Shown here one piece after another: positions 25,206 through 37,583 of a stretch of 64,000 bases of DNA (position 1 is the stretch's first letter; each line of letters begins with the position of its first letter). Below the pieces are notes generated by a model. That model ran no database searches. It was not told the DNA's origin and was given only the letters and a program-made list of their open reading frames with translations. Origin of the DNA: Streptomyces sp. 1222.5 (GTDB taxonomy: Bacteria > Actinomycetota > Actinomycetes > Streptomycetales > Streptomycetaceae); assembly GCF_900105245.1 (NCBI RefSeq), contig NZ_FNSZ01000001.1, forward strand, positions 3,720,001 to 3,784,000, written 5' to 3'. The translations under genes were made by a program, and so were the position numbers.

Positions 25206-25922
25206 TCAGTGCGCCCGGAAGCGCTTCGGTGCCTCGGTCGGGTTGCCGCCCGAGGGGAGCTTCTGCTTCGGGCAGGTGGCGAGGACCTTCTTCATGGCGG
25301 TCTTCTCGGCGGCGGTGACCCACAGGCCGTACTTCTTCTTGACCGCCACCTGGGCGGCGACGTAGGTGCAGCGGTAGGTCTTGTTCGGCGGGAGCCAGGT
25401 GGCCGTGTCGCCGTCTCCCTTGCCGCGGTTGGTGCTCGCGTCGACGGCGATGAGGTTGAGGGGGTCGTTGGCGAGGGCTATCCGCTTGCTGGGGGCCCAG
25501 TACTTGGCCCCCTTCTGCCAGGCGTCCGACAGGGCGACGACGTGGTCGATGTCGACCTGGCTGCGGCCGCGCCGGTAGGTGATCTCCTTGCCGGAGTACG
25601 GGTCCGGGTCGAGCAGGCCGTAGGTGACCTTGCAGGTGCCGCCGGTGTACCTCACCTCCTTCAGGTCGCGCTTGAGGATGTCGTCGCGGGTGTCGCAGGA
25701 GTTGGAGTCGGTGTCCGCCCAGGCGGTGCCGAACCGCTCGCGGTCGTAACCGGTCTTCGGCGCACGCCCCTTGACGGTGAGTGAGTCGGCGGCCTTCAGG
25801 GCCGCGCCTCCGCCGCCCGTCTCCTCGGGGCCGGACGCCCCGCCGGTCTGCTCGACCTTGCAGCCGGTCACGGCGACCAGCACGGCCACGGCTGTGACCG
25901 CCCCGCCCCTCAGACGCGTCAC
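25206..25922 (-). CDS. lipoprotein HNH-family nuclease (DUF1524/GmrSD-like)
   Basis: The 238-residue product starts with a lipoprotein signal (lipobox VTGC), then an HNH nuclease domain of the GmrSD C-terminal/DUF1524 family. It has 'RSQVDIDHVVALSDAW' (the DxDH metal and catalytic His), 'NDPLNLIAVDASTNRGKGD' (Asn ligands) and 'YVAAQVAVKKKYGLWVT'. Four conserved cysteines (CDTRDD, GTCKV, YRCTY, ATCPK) suggest disulphides in an extracellular enzyme. GTG start with AAGGAGG upstream. The likely role is secreted nucleic acid degradation for nutrient scavenging, inferred from family and location. Confidence 0.87.
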   Translation of the reverse strand: MTRLRGGAVTAVAVLVAVTGCKVEQTGGASGPEETGGGGAALKAADSLTVKGRAPKTGYDRERFGTAWADTDSNSCDTRDDILKRDLKEVRYTGGTCKVTYGLLDPDPYSGKEITYRRGRSQVDIDHVVALSDAWQKGAKYWAPSKRIALANDPLNLIAVDASTNRGKGDGDTATWLPPNKTYRCTYVAAQVAVKKKYGLWVTAAEKTAMKKVLATCPKQKLPSGGNPTEAPKRFRAH

Positions 25923-26106
25923 GGTGCGCCCTCCTTGCTCGCCCTGTCCGCCCCTCGGCCGGCGGCGGATCGTTCCGTCCCACGGTAACCGCCCTTCCGT
26001 TGACGGAGGATGGGGCGCAATGGGGTGATTGGCGGGCAAGGCGGGCCCTGGTGGCGTCACCTGACGTCGCGACGGGGGAGCACGGCTGCCGGCTGCGTGC
26101 GCCCGC

Positions 26107-27039
26107 TCACACCTTGCCTATGCCGAGGGTGGATTCCGAGGGGAGCAGTCCGGTGGACAGGACGGCGACCCAGTAGTCGCCGAGGAGTTCGGTGAGGCGG
26201 TCGACGCCGGTCCTGCCGAGGGTCTGCCAGGGGGCGGCGGCAAGACGGTCGGTGTCCTCCTCCACGCGTCGGCGCAGGGCGAGGCCCTCCTGCGTGGCCG
26301 TACCGTCCGGGGTGAGGAGCCCGCGGCCGGCCAGGCGGGCACCGGCGGCCGACCACTGCTCGGGACGCCAGCCGCGGCTCTCGAACCGCTCGGCGGAGGC
26401 GGCACCGATCGCGGCGAAGGAGACCAGGGACTCGACGGGGTCGAGGTCCGCGAGGAGCAGGGCGGCGAGATGGCCGTCACCCCGGTGTTCACGCAGGATC
26501 GTGGCGGCGTGCCACAACTGCAGGTGCGGGGCCTCGGGCCAGGCCAGTGCGGCGTTGGCCGCGGCGAGCGGGCGGCCCGCCGTGCCGGCCGCCTCGGCCG
26601 CGCGCCGGGCGAGGGCGGCGGCCTCGGCCAGTTCGGGGCGGTCGACCCGGTCGCCCAGGATCGCGCGGTAGGCCCGGTCGATGCCGCGCAGGCGCGCGTC
26701 CAGCACCTGCTGCGGACTCGCGACGTCCCAGGCGCGTTCGATGTGTTCGGCGACCATGTGCGGCGCGAAGCTGTAGAAGGCGGAGGTCACCCGCTCCGGT
26801 CCGGCCGCACCCAACGGGGCCGCGCGCAGCGGGAAGTAGCTCGGCCAGCGGTCGGTCGGGGCGTAGCCCAGTGCGGCCGACTCCTCGAAGACCTCGGGCG
26901 CGTAGTACAGCAGCGCGTGCAACGGCTCCAGCAGGTGCCACAACTGGCGGGCCCGCGCCGCCGGCACCGCCTCCGCGCCCACGGCCGCACCCGCGGCCGT
27001 CACCCCTGTCGCCGTCCCCTTGCCGGTCCGCTCGGACAT
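26107..27039 (-). CDS. SCO6745-type helical protein, possible HTH regulator
   Basis: This 310-residue soluble, Ala-rich, mainly helical protein matches a family common in actinomycetes (often called the SCO6745 family). It has 'LEPLHALLYYAPEVFEESAALG', 'YFPLRAAPLG', 'SAFYSFAPHMV' and a C-terminal half resembling a winged helix ('AGRGLLTPDGTATQEGLALRRRVEEDTDRLA'). The function is unknown. The start at 27039 has GGAGGAG upstream. It is divergent from a TetR regulator over a short gap with direct repeats, so it is probably its target. Confidence 0.8.
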   Translation of the reverse strand: MSERTGKGTATGVTAAGAAVGAEAVPAARARQLWHLLEPLHALLYYAPEVFEESAALGYAPTDRWPSYFPLRAAPLGAAGPERVTSAFYSFAPHMVAEHIERAWDVASPQQVLDARLRGIDRAYRAILGDRVDRPELAEAAALARRAAEAAGTAGRPLAAANAALAWPEAPHLQLWHAATILREHRGDGHLAALLLADLDPVESLVSFAAIGAASAERFESRGWRPEQWSAAGARLAGRGLLTPDGTATQEGLALRRRVEEDTDRLAAAPWQTLGRTGVDRLTELLGDYWVAVLSTGLLPSESTLGIGKV

Positions 27040-27082
27040 GACGCGTCTCCTCCCCCGTGTGCGACCCGTTCGGCCACACCTG

Positions 27083-27147
27083 AACTTGACACTGACTAGA
27101 TTGCCGGGCGCGGCCGAACTTGTCAATGCCTAGATTTGGCGTACGCT
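27083..27147. promoter_or_regulatory. divergent operator-promoter with 20-bp direct repeat
   Basis: Two copies of AACTTG(A/T)CA(C/A)TG(A/C)CTAGATT lie at 27083-27102 and 27117-27136. For the TetR gene, TTGTCA (27120-27125) and TACGCT (27142-27147) form a -35/-10 pair spaced by 16 bases. The -10 ends seven bases before the ATG, so the message is probably leaderless. One repeat overlaps that -35. Confidence 0.6.
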
Positions 27148-27154
27148 GCTTGCC

Positions 27155-27763
27155 ATGAGTCCCGCGAAGTCCCCGGCCGCGTCGCAGCGGTCGTACCACC
27201 ACGGTGATCTGCGCCGTGCCGTACTCACGGCCGCGCTGGAGGTCATCGCGGCCGACGGCCCCTCGGCCCTGAGCCTGCGCGATCTGGCGCGCCGGGCCGG
27301 GGTCTCGCACGCGGCGCCCGCGCACCACTTCAAGGACCGCGCCGGGCTCCTCACCGCGATCGCCGCCGAGGGCTACGGCCTTCTGGCACAGGCGCTCGCG
27401 GACGCCCGCGACCTTCGGGAGGCGGGCGTGCGCTACGTGCGCTTCGCCCGCGAACACCCGGCGCACTTCGAGGTGATGTTCACCCCCGGGCTGCTGCGCG
27501 GGGACGACCTGGAGCTCTCCACCGCCCGGGCGCTGGCCGCCGACGCCCTGCGCACGGCGGTCTCCGCGGTCGATCCCGGCGACCGCGGCCAGGACGCCGG
27601 CCTGGCCGGGGTGGCCGCCTGGTCCCTGGCCCATGGCTTCGCCACGCTGCTGCTCGGCCGCAATCTGGACACGGCCGTCGGCGACCGGGACCCGGAAGAG
27701 GTGTTCCACACGCTGGCGGGCATGCTGTTCCACTCGGCCGGCCCGGACCAGCGCCAGGGCTGA
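27155..27763 (+). CDS. TetR-family transcriptional regulator
   Basis: The 202-residue protein has an N-terminal TetR helix-turn-helix ('YHHGDLRRAVLTAALEVIAADGPSALSLRDLARRAGVSHAAPAHHFKDRAGLLTAI' region, residues 14-68) and a C-terminal ligand domain of the WHG type ('YVRFAREHPAHFEVMF', 'WSLAHGFATLLL'). It is transcribed divergently from the SCO6745-type gene and probably represses it and itself through the direct repeats between them. No upstream ribosome site is present, which agrees with a leaderless transcript. Confidence 0.9.
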   Translation: MSPAKSPAASQRSYHHGDLRRAVLTAALEVIAADGPSALSLRDLARRAGVSHAAPAHHFKDRAGLLTAIAAEGYGLLAQALADARDLREAGVRYVRFAREHPAHFEVMFTPGLLRGDDLELSTARALAADALRTAVSAVDPGDRGQDAGLAGVAAWSLAHGFATLLLGRNLDTAVGDRDPEEVFHTLAGMLFHSAGPDQRQG

Positions 27764-27838
27764 CCGGCCGGCGCCAGGCGCCGGCGTCGGCCGCCCGGTG
27801 GCCGGAGGACGGTACGGTCCCGCCCTCCGGCCGCCTCC

Positions 27839-31381
<3,543 letters not shown>

Positions 31382-31551
31382 GGAGGGTTTTTTCCGTCCC
31401 GATGGGTGGGCAACACGAACGACCCGACACGTGTGACGGCCGGGGTTGTCCAGCGTACGACTCCGTCGGCGTTGCCGTCGGAGCCTGTGGACAACTCCGC
31501 CGTCGGGTGGCAGGTGCCCGGCCGGGTGGAAGGCCCCACGACGGCCGAAAA

Positions 31552-31592
31552 CCCGGTGCCGGGAAGTCCTGGCTGGACTTCCCGGCACCGGG
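31552..31592 (-). terminator. strong hairpin terminator of the second ABC operon
   Basis: Perfect 18-bp stem (CCCGGTGCCGGGAAGTCC and complement) with a TGGCT loop, followed on the minus strand by four Ts. It ends the 34217/31638 operon just upstream of mfd. Confidence 0.85.
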
Positions 31593-31637
31593 CACTCCCC
31601 CGCAACCCCCGTGTGCGGTGGTCGTCGGCTCGCGCGG

Positions 31638-34220
31638 CTACTCCGTCGCGATCGCGTTCAGCACGTTCATCCGTCCCGCCCGGAAGGCCGGGATCAGCGC
31701 GGCGAACAGTCCCACGAAGGCCGAGCCGACGAAGACGGCGATGATCGTCGGCCACGGGATCTCCAGGACCTTCAGGCCCTGGAGGGCCAGGAGCTTCTGC
31801 GCGGTCGCGCCCCAGCCCATGCCCAGTCCGAGGCCGAGCAGGGCGCCGAAGACGGCGATCACGACGGACTCCAGGCGGATCATGCGGCGCAGCTGGCGGC
31901 GGGAGAGGCCGATGGCCCGCATGAGGCCGATCTCCCGGGTCCGCTCGACGACCGAGAGGGCCAGGGTGTTCACCACACCGAGGACCGCGACGATGATCGC
32001 GAGCGCCAGCAGGCCGTAGATCATGTTGAGCAGCTGGCCGATCTGGTCCTTCAGCGCCTTCTTGTAGTCGGTCTGGTCGCGGACGGTCAGCTCGGGGTAG
32101 TCGTGCAGCGCGGTCTTGAGCGCCTTGTAGGCGGCGGCCTGCTGCCCGTCCTCGGCGGAGGCGAAGAGCAGCTGGTTGAGCGGCATCCGACCGGCGGGGA
32201 CGTACTTGGCCATGGTGGCGACGGAGGTGTACATCGCACCCTTGTCGATGACGGTGTCGTCGCTGGTGATCGCCCGTACGGTCAGGTGGGCGGCGGTGGT
32301 GCCGTTCTGGAAGGCGACGGTGATCCGGGAGCCGAGGTGGATGCCGTGGTCCTCGGCGAACTTCTCGTGGACCGACATCGAGTCGGGCAGGTAAGCGTCC
32401 TTGAGGTCGCCGGCGACCGTCTTGGTCCGCAGGTCGGTCGCGTAGGACGGGTCCGCCCCCGTGATGTCGGTCTTCTCCAGGGTCTTGCCGTCCGGGGTGG
32501 TGAAGGCGGCGCTGGTCGGCCGGTACTCGGTGACCCGCGCGAGGCCCGGGACGGACTTGACGGCCGCGACCTCGTCCGCCTTGATCAGCTGCTCGTTGTC
32601 GGGCGAGATGATGAAGTCGGTGCCGACGGTCTTGTCGAGCTGGTCGGTGGCGGAGGCCACCATGGAGGAGCCGACGACGGACAGGCAGGCCACCAGGGCC
32701 AGGCCGATCATGAGGGCGGCGCCGGTCGCGCCGGTGCGGCGCGGGTTGCGCAGGGCGTTGCGCTCGGCCATCCGTCCGACGGGGCCGAAGATCCGCAGGA
32801 TGACCACGCCGAGGACGCGCACCAGGCCGCCGGCGAGGACCGGGCCGATGACGACGAAGCCGATCAGTGTCAGCACCACGCCGAGGCCCAGCCAGCCCGA
32901 GCCGGTCGTGGCCTTGTCCGCGGTGGCGGCGACGTACAGGCTCCAGCCGCCGGCGCCGGTGAGGACCAGTCCGACGACCGCGCGGACGATGCCGGCCTTG
33001 GCGTCGGCGGGGGTGCCGGCGTCGCGCAGGGCGGCCATCGGGGAGATCTTGCCGGCGCGGCGGGCGGGCAGGTAGGCGGCGAGGACGGTGACGACCACGC
33101 CGAGGAGCAGGCCGAGCGCCGGGGTCGTCCAGGCCACCGTCAGGTCGTCGGTGGACAGGTGCATGCCCATCTGGCCCATGAGCTTCATGAGGCCGACCGC
33201 GATGCCGACGCCGGCGGCGACGCCGAGGGCGGAGCCGATCACGCCGAGGAGCAGGGCCTCGAGCAGCACGGAGCGGTTGACCTGTTTGCGGGAGGAGCCG
33301 ATGGCGCGCATCAGGCCGATCTCCCGGGTGCGCTGGGCGACCAGCATGGAGAAAGTGTTGATGATCAGGAAGATGCCGACCAGGAAGGCGATACCGGCGA
33401 AGCCGAGCATCGCGTACTTCATGACGTTCAGGAAGCTCTGGACGCTCTTCTGGTTGGCGTCGGCGACCTCCTTGGCGGTCTGCACCTTGTAGGCGTGTCC
33501 GAGGGCGGCGAGCACGTCCTTCTTCAGCTGCGCGTCGCTCACGCCCTGGGCGGCGGTGACGTTGACGTTGGTGTAGACGCCGCTCTCGCCGACGAGGGCC
33601 CGCTGGGCGGTCTTGGTGTCCAGGTAGAAGATGGCCGCGCCGGGGTTGGTGACCTTGAAGGCGGCGATGCCGGAGACGCGCGCGTGCCGGGTGCCGACGG
33701 CCGAGATCAGGCCGATGTCGTCGCCGAGCTTCAGGTGGTGCTTGTCGGCGGTGTCGGCGTCGACCATCACCTCGTCCGGGCCCTTGGGCGCCGCTCCGGT
33801 GGTGATCTTCATGGTGCGGGCGTCGTTGCCGTTCCAGCTGCCGACGATGGTGGGCGCGCCGCTGCTGGGCGACAGCTTGTCCTTGTCGCCGTCCACGACG
33901 GTGACGGAGGTGGAGAACACGGTGCCCTCTGCCGACTTCACGCCGTGGGCGTCGCGGATCTTGCCGATCACGGAGGCCGGGATCACCGGCGGCTTGCCGG
34001 TGCGGGAGGTGGTCTGGCCGGTGTCGGAGGAGCCCTTGGCGCTGACCGTCACGTCCGAGGCGGTGGCCTGGAACAGCTTGTCGAAGGTGGTGTTCATCGT
34101 GTCGGTGAACACGAGGGTGCCGCAGACGAAGGCCACCGAGAGCAGCACGGCGACCGCCGACAGCGCCATGCGGCCCTTGTGCGCGAAGAAGTTGCGCATC
34201 GAGGTCTTCAGGACGGTCAT
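31638..34220 (-). CDS. ABC transporter permease with two FtsX domains
   Basis: This 860-residue integral membrane protein is paralogous to the permease at 943-3471. The N-terminal 'SMRNFFAHKGRMALSAVAVLLSVAFVCGTLVF' helix region, a MacB-PCD-like extracytoplasmic domain, a first FtsX block ('REIGLMRAIGSSRKQVNRSV'), 'ALRNPRRTGATGAALMIGLA' and a second FtsX block ('REIGLMRAIGLSRRQLRRMI') occur in the same order. ATG start overlaps the stop of the ATPase gene (ATGA). The substrate is unknown; export or envelope-stress roles are typical of the family. Confidence 0.92.
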   Translation of the reverse strand: MTVLKTSMRNFFAHKGRMALSAVAVLLSVAFVCGTLVFTDTMNTTFDKLFQATASDVTVSAKGSSDTGQTTSRTGKPPVIPASVIGKIRDAHGVKSAEGTVFSTSVTVVDGDKDKLSPSSGAPTIVGSWNGNDARTMKITTGAAPKGPDEVMVDADTADKHHLKLGDDIGLISAVGTRHARVSGIAAFKVTNPGAAIFYLDTKTAQRALVGESGVYTNVNVTAAQGVSDAQLKKDVLAALGHAYKVQTAKEVADANQKSVQSFLNVMKYAMLGFAGIAFLVGIFLIINTFSMLVAQRTREIGLMRAIGSSRKQVNRSVLLEALLLGVIGSALGVAAGVGIAVGLMKLMGQMGMHLSTDDLTVAWTTPALGLLLGVVVTVLAAYLPARRAGKISPMAALRDAGTPADAKAGIVRAVVGLVLTGAGGWSLYVAATADKATTGSGWLGLGVVLTLIGFVVIGPVLAGGLVRVLGVVILRIFGPVGRMAERNALRNPRRTGATGAALMIGLALVACLSVVGSSMVASATDQLDKTVGTDFIISPDNEQLIKADEVAAVKSVPGLARVTEYRPTSAAFTTPDGKTLEKTDITGADPSYATDLRTKTVAGDLKDAYLPDSMSVHEKFAEDHGIHLGSRITVAFQNGTTAAHLTVRAITSDDTVIDKGAMYTSVATMAKYVPAGRMPLNQLLFASAEDGQQAAAYKALKTALHDYPELTVRDQTDYKKALKDQIGQLLNMIYGLLALAIIVAVLGVVNTLALSVVERTREIGLMRAIGLSRRQLRRMIRLESVVIAVFGALLGLGLGMGWGATAQKLLALQGLKVLEIPWPTIIAVFVGSAFVGLFAALIPAFRAGRMNVLNAIATE

Positions 34221-35005
34221 GACGTACGCCCCCGGGCGTCGAAGTCCTTCATGCGGTCGAGGACCTGTTCGGCCGTCGGCTGGTACATCTCGTCGACGAT
34301 GCGGCCGTCGGCGAGGTAGAGCACACGGTCGGCGTAGGAGGCGGCCACGGGGTCGTGGGTGACCATCACGATGGTCTGGCCGAGTTCGTCCACGGAGCGG
34401 CGCAGGAAGCCCAGCACCTCGGCGCCGGCGCGCGAGTCGAGGTTTCCGGTCGGCTCGTCACCGAAGATGATCTCCGGCCGGGCGGCGAGGGCGCGGGCCA
34501 CGGCGACGCGCTGCTGCTGGCCGCCGGATAGCTGGGTGGGCCGGTGCTTGAGCCGTCCGGCGAGCCCGACGGTCTCCACGACCCGGTCCAGCCAGGCCCT
34601 GTCCGGCTTGCGGCCGGCGATGTCCATGGGCAGCGTGATGTTCTCCAGCGCGTTCAGCGTCGGCAGCAGGTTGAACGCCTGGAAGATGAACCCGATCCGG
34701 TCCCGGCGCAGCTGCGTGAGCTTCTTGTCCTTCAGGCCGGTGATCTCGGTCTCGTCCAGGTAGATCTGACCGCTCGTCACGGTGTCCAGGCCGGCGAGGC
34801 AGTGCATCAGGGTGGACTTGCCGGACCCCGAGGGGCCCATGATCGCGGTGAACTGGCCGCGGGCGATGTCCACGTCCACGTGGTCCAGGGCGACGACACG
34901 GGTCTCGCCGGACCCGTACGCCTTCACGACCTGCCGCGCTCGCGCGGCAACGGCCGTACGCCCTCCAGTGCCCCCGTGCCTGGGAATGGTCACAGCCGAT
35001 GTCAC
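34217..35005 (-). CDS. ABC transporter ATP-binding protein (MacB/LolD type)
   Basis: The 262-residue ATPase has Walker A GPSGSGKS at residues 57-64, 'FIFQAFNLLPTLNALENITLP', signature LSGGQQQR, Walker B 'IIFGDEPTGNLDS' and H-loop 'TIVMVTHDPVAASYADR'. It is nearly identical over long stretches to the ATPase at 173-943, including DNA-level identity around Walker A. GTG start. It is first in a two-gene operon with the permease and its TGA overlaps the permease ATG. Confidence 0.93.
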   Translation of the reverse strand: MTSAVTIPRHGGTGGRTAVAARARQVVKAYGSGETRVVALDHVDVDIARGQFTAIMGPSGSGKSTLMHCLAGLDTVTSGQIYLDETEITGLKDKKLTQLRRDRIGFIFQAFNLLPTLNALENITLPMDIAGRKPDRAWLDRVVETVGLAGRLKHRPTQLSGGQQQRVAVARALAARPEIIFGDEPTGNLDSRAGAEVLGFLRRSVDELGQTIVMVTHDPVAASYADRVLYLADGRIVDEMYQPTAEQVLDRMKDFDARGRTS

Positions 35006-35449
35006 GTAAGTCTCCTATGTCGAATGGCAGGTGCGTGGCTCGGTGCTCCGGTGTGCCGAAGCGTCGTCCTGGGTACGTCGATGAGTCTCTCGGCCGGCGG
35101 GGGTGCCGCGCGCTGGTGCGGAGCCCCCTCTTTCCGGGGGGAAAACCCCACCCCCACCGGTACGGCCGACCGCCCCCCTGCGGCATAAAGCCAGGTTAAG
35201 GACCGCACCCGCACCGGCTCGTCCTCCGCCGGGACGAACCCTCCCCGAGCCGTAGTAAGGAGGTGCCCCTAGGGGTCCTCCACCGCCGGGTGGAGGCGGA
35301 CTCGGGGTCGTCTCCACCCTTCGGTGCGGCAAGCCTCCACCCTCCCGTCGCGTCAGGGTCAAGTCGCGGGCCGCGTGGGAAGCTGTCGTACCGGAAACGG
35401 ATGCAAGGGGCACGCGACTCGGCCCCGCGGGCGGGCAGGGGGGTACACG
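35006..35449. promoter_or_regulatory. divergent promoter region with repeated CTCCACC motifs
   Basis: These 444 bases between the ABC operon and the MFS gene contain no gene. They hold a CCCCTAGGGG palindrome (about 35266-35275), a perfect inverted repeat CCTCCACC-gccg-GGTGGAGG (35277-35296) and two further CTCCACCC copies around 35314-35345, closer to the MFS start. These look like operator elements for the exporter gene. Confidence 0.45.
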
Positions 35450-36946
35450 GTGGGGAGCACGACACCCGCGATACGCGGCGGCGCGGCCCGGCGGCCGGAC
35501 ACCCGGCGACGCGGAGCGGTCGTCGCCGCGCTGATGCTGGCGATGGCACTGGCGGCGCTCGACTCGACCGTCGTCTCCACGGCGGTACCGCAGATCGTCG
35601 GTGACCTCGGCGGCTTCTCCGTCTTCTCCTGGCTGTTCTCCGGCTATCTGCTGGCGGTGACCGTCTCGCTCCCCGTGTACGGCAAGCTGTCCGACACCTT
35701 CGGCCGCAAGCCGGTGCTGGTGGTGGGCGCGGCGGTGTTCCTGCTGGGTTCGCTGCTGTGCGCGGCGGCCTGGAACATGGGGGCGCTGATCGCGTTCCGG
35801 ATCGTGCAGGGTCTGGGCGGCGGCGCGCTGCAGGGCACCGTGCAGACGCTGGCCGCCGACCTGTATCCGCTGGCGGAGCGCCCGAAGATCCAGTCCAGGC
35901 TGTCCACGGTGTGGGCGGTGTCCGCGGTCGCCGGGCCCGGGCTCGGCGGGGTGCTCGCGGCGTACGCCGACTGGCGCTGGATCTTCCTGGTCAACCTGCC
36001 GATCGGCGCGGCCGCGCTGTGGCTGGTCGTGCGTCATCTGCACGAGCCGGAACGGCGGAGGGCGCCCCGCGCGCGCGTGGACTGGGCGGGCGCGCTGGCC
36101 GTGTTCGCGTGCGGCGGGGTGCTGCTGACCGCGCTGGTGCAGGGCGGGGTCGCGTGGCCGTGGCTGTCCGCACCGTCGTTGGCGTTGTTCGGGACGGGCC
36201 TGGCGCTGGCCGGCGTCGTGGTGGCGGTGGAGCGGCGGGCCGCCGAGCCGATCATCCCGGGGTGGGTGTGGCGGCGGCGGACGATCGCCGCCGTCAATCT
36301 GGCGCTCGGCGCGCTGGGGCTGCTGATGGTGGCGCCGGCGGTGTTCCTGCCGACGTACGCGCAGTCGGTGCTCGGACTCGCGCCGGTGGCGGCCGGGTTC
36401 GTGCTGTCGGTGTGGACGCTCAGCTGGCCGCTGTCGGCGGCGCTCAGCCAGCACGTCTACCGGCGCATCGGCTTCCGGGACACCGCGCTGACCGGCATCG
36501 GACTCGCGGCGCTGATCCTGTGCGCGTTCCCGTTCCTGCCGTATCCGGGGTCGTGGTGGCAGCCGACGCTGCTGATGCTGCTGCTGGGCGGGGCGCTGGG
36601 ACTGTTCCAGCTGCCCCTGATCGTGGGGGTGCAGTCGACGGTCGGCTGGTCGGAGCGGGGCACCACGACCGCGTCGGTGCTGTTCTGCCGGCAGACCGGG
36701 CAGACCGTGGGCGCGTCCCTGTTCGGCGCCGTCGCCAACGGCGTGCTGGCCGCGCGGCTCGGCGGCGCGGGGGACCTGGACTCCGTCACGCGCGCGTGGG
36801 ACGCGGGAACGGCACCGGAGGCGACCCGGCGGGCCATCGCCGAGGCGGTGCACGCGGTGTACCTCGGCGCGGCCTGCGCGGCGGTGCTGGCGTTCCTGGT
36901 GCTGCTGCTGGTGGCACCGCGCAGGTTCCCGGTCCTCGACGACTGA
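35450..36946 (+). CDS. MFS drug-efflux transporter, DHA2 type with 14 helices
   Basis: The 498-residue membrane protein of the major facilitator superfamily would export drugs using the proton gradient. 'ALDSTVVSTAVPQIVGDL' in helix 1 (the motif D region), motif A 'GKLSDTFGRKPVLVVG', motif B-like 'IAFRIVQGLGGGAL' and motif C-like 'VSAVAGPGLGGVLA' place it in the DHA2 14-helix group. The GTG start has a G-rich ribosome site. No regulator gene is adjacent, but the upstream region carries repeats that could be operator sites. Confidence 0.93.
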   Translation: MGSTTPAIRGGAARRPDTRRRGAVVAALMLAMALAALDSTVVSTAVPQIVGDLGGFSVFSWLFSGYLLAVTVSLPVYGKLSDTFGRKPVLVVGAAVFLLGSLLCAAAWNMGALIAFRIVQGLGGGALQGTVQTLAADLYPLAERPKIQSRLSTVWAVSAVAGPGLGGVLAAYADWRWIFLVNLPIGAAALWLVVRHLHEPERRRAPRARVDWAGALAVFACGGVLLTALVQGGVAWPWLSAPSLALFGTGLALAGVVVAVERRAAEPIIPGWVWRRRTIAAVNLALGALGLLMVAPAVFLPTYAQSVLGLAPVAAGFVLSVWTLSWPLSAALSQHVYRRIGFRDTALTGIGLAALILCAFPFLPYPGSWWQPTLLMLLLGGALGLFQLPLIVGVQSTVGWSERGTTTASVLFCRQTGQTVGASLFGAVANGVLAARLGGAGDLDSVTRAWDAGTAPEATRRAIAEAVHAVYLGAACAAVLAFLVLLLVAPRRFPVLDD

Positions 36947-37184
36947 GACCGGGGCGGCCGAGACGACCGGTGCCACCGGGGCGACCGGGGCGATGGGCGT
37001 TCCCGCAGGTTAACGTCGGTAACACCCCTCTCCCGCACCCGTATTCGTGCAGTAAGCGCATACCGACTGGCCAGTTTGGCAAAAACGCCGCGCGACGCGC
37101 GACGCGCGAGTAGCGTGCGTGGCTCCGCTCCCCACCTCCCTGCGGTCCGCCGCCACGGACCCGAGCCATGCAAGGAGCCCCGGG
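36947..37184. promoter_or_regulatory. promoter region of the DUF485/symporter operon
   Basis: No gene. GTTAACGTCGGTAAC (about 37009-37023) is a possible regulator site. TTGGCA near 37075 and TAGCGT near 37112 are weak -35/-10 candidates, separated by a CGCGCGACG tandem stretch that makes the spacing too long for a simple promoter. Confidence 0.3.
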
Positions 37185-37583
37185 ATGTCCTACGACCCGC
37201 CGCACCCGTCGTACACCTACCCCTGGCAGCCCGCCCCGCCCGAACCGCCCCGCCCCGCCCGACCGGCCCGCGAAACCCTCGGCCACCACAGTGATCTGCG
37301 CCTGCTGCGCAGCGCCTACCGCTGGCAGCGGCGCACCGCCACGCTCACCGCGCTCGGCTACTTCACCCTGTTCCTGGTCCTGTCCGCCTGCGCGCCCGGC
37401 GTCATGACGAGCACGGTCGCCGACGGCATCCCCGCCGGCCTCCTGCTCGCCCTCCTCCAACTCCCCGTCACCTGGCTGGCGATCGCCCTGTACGAGCACA
37501 CGGCACGCCGGCAGGTCGACCCGCTCGCGGACCGCATCCGCAAGCAGGCCGAACTGGACGCACGGCGAGGAGCGATGCGATGA
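37185..37583 (+). CDS. DUF485 family membrane protein
   Basis: This 132-residue protein has a proline-rich cytoplasmic N-terminus (residues 1-30), then a DUF485 domain with two transmembrane helices ('TLTALGYFTLFLVLSACAPG' and 'IPAGLLLALLQLPVTWLAIALY') and a charged C-terminal 'ARRQVDPLADRIRKQ'. DUF485 proteins of the YjcH type are habitual partners of acetate/pyruvate-type sodium symporters. AAGGAG lies at good distance from ATG. The stop overlaps the symporter start (ATGA), so they are translationally coupled. Confidence 0.92.
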   Translation: MSYDPPHPSYTYPWQPAPPEPPRPARPARETLGHHSDLRLLRSAYRWQRRTATLTALGYFTLFLVLSACAPGVMTSTVADGIPAGLLLALLQLPVTWLAIALYEHTARRQVDPLADRIRKQAELDARRGAMR

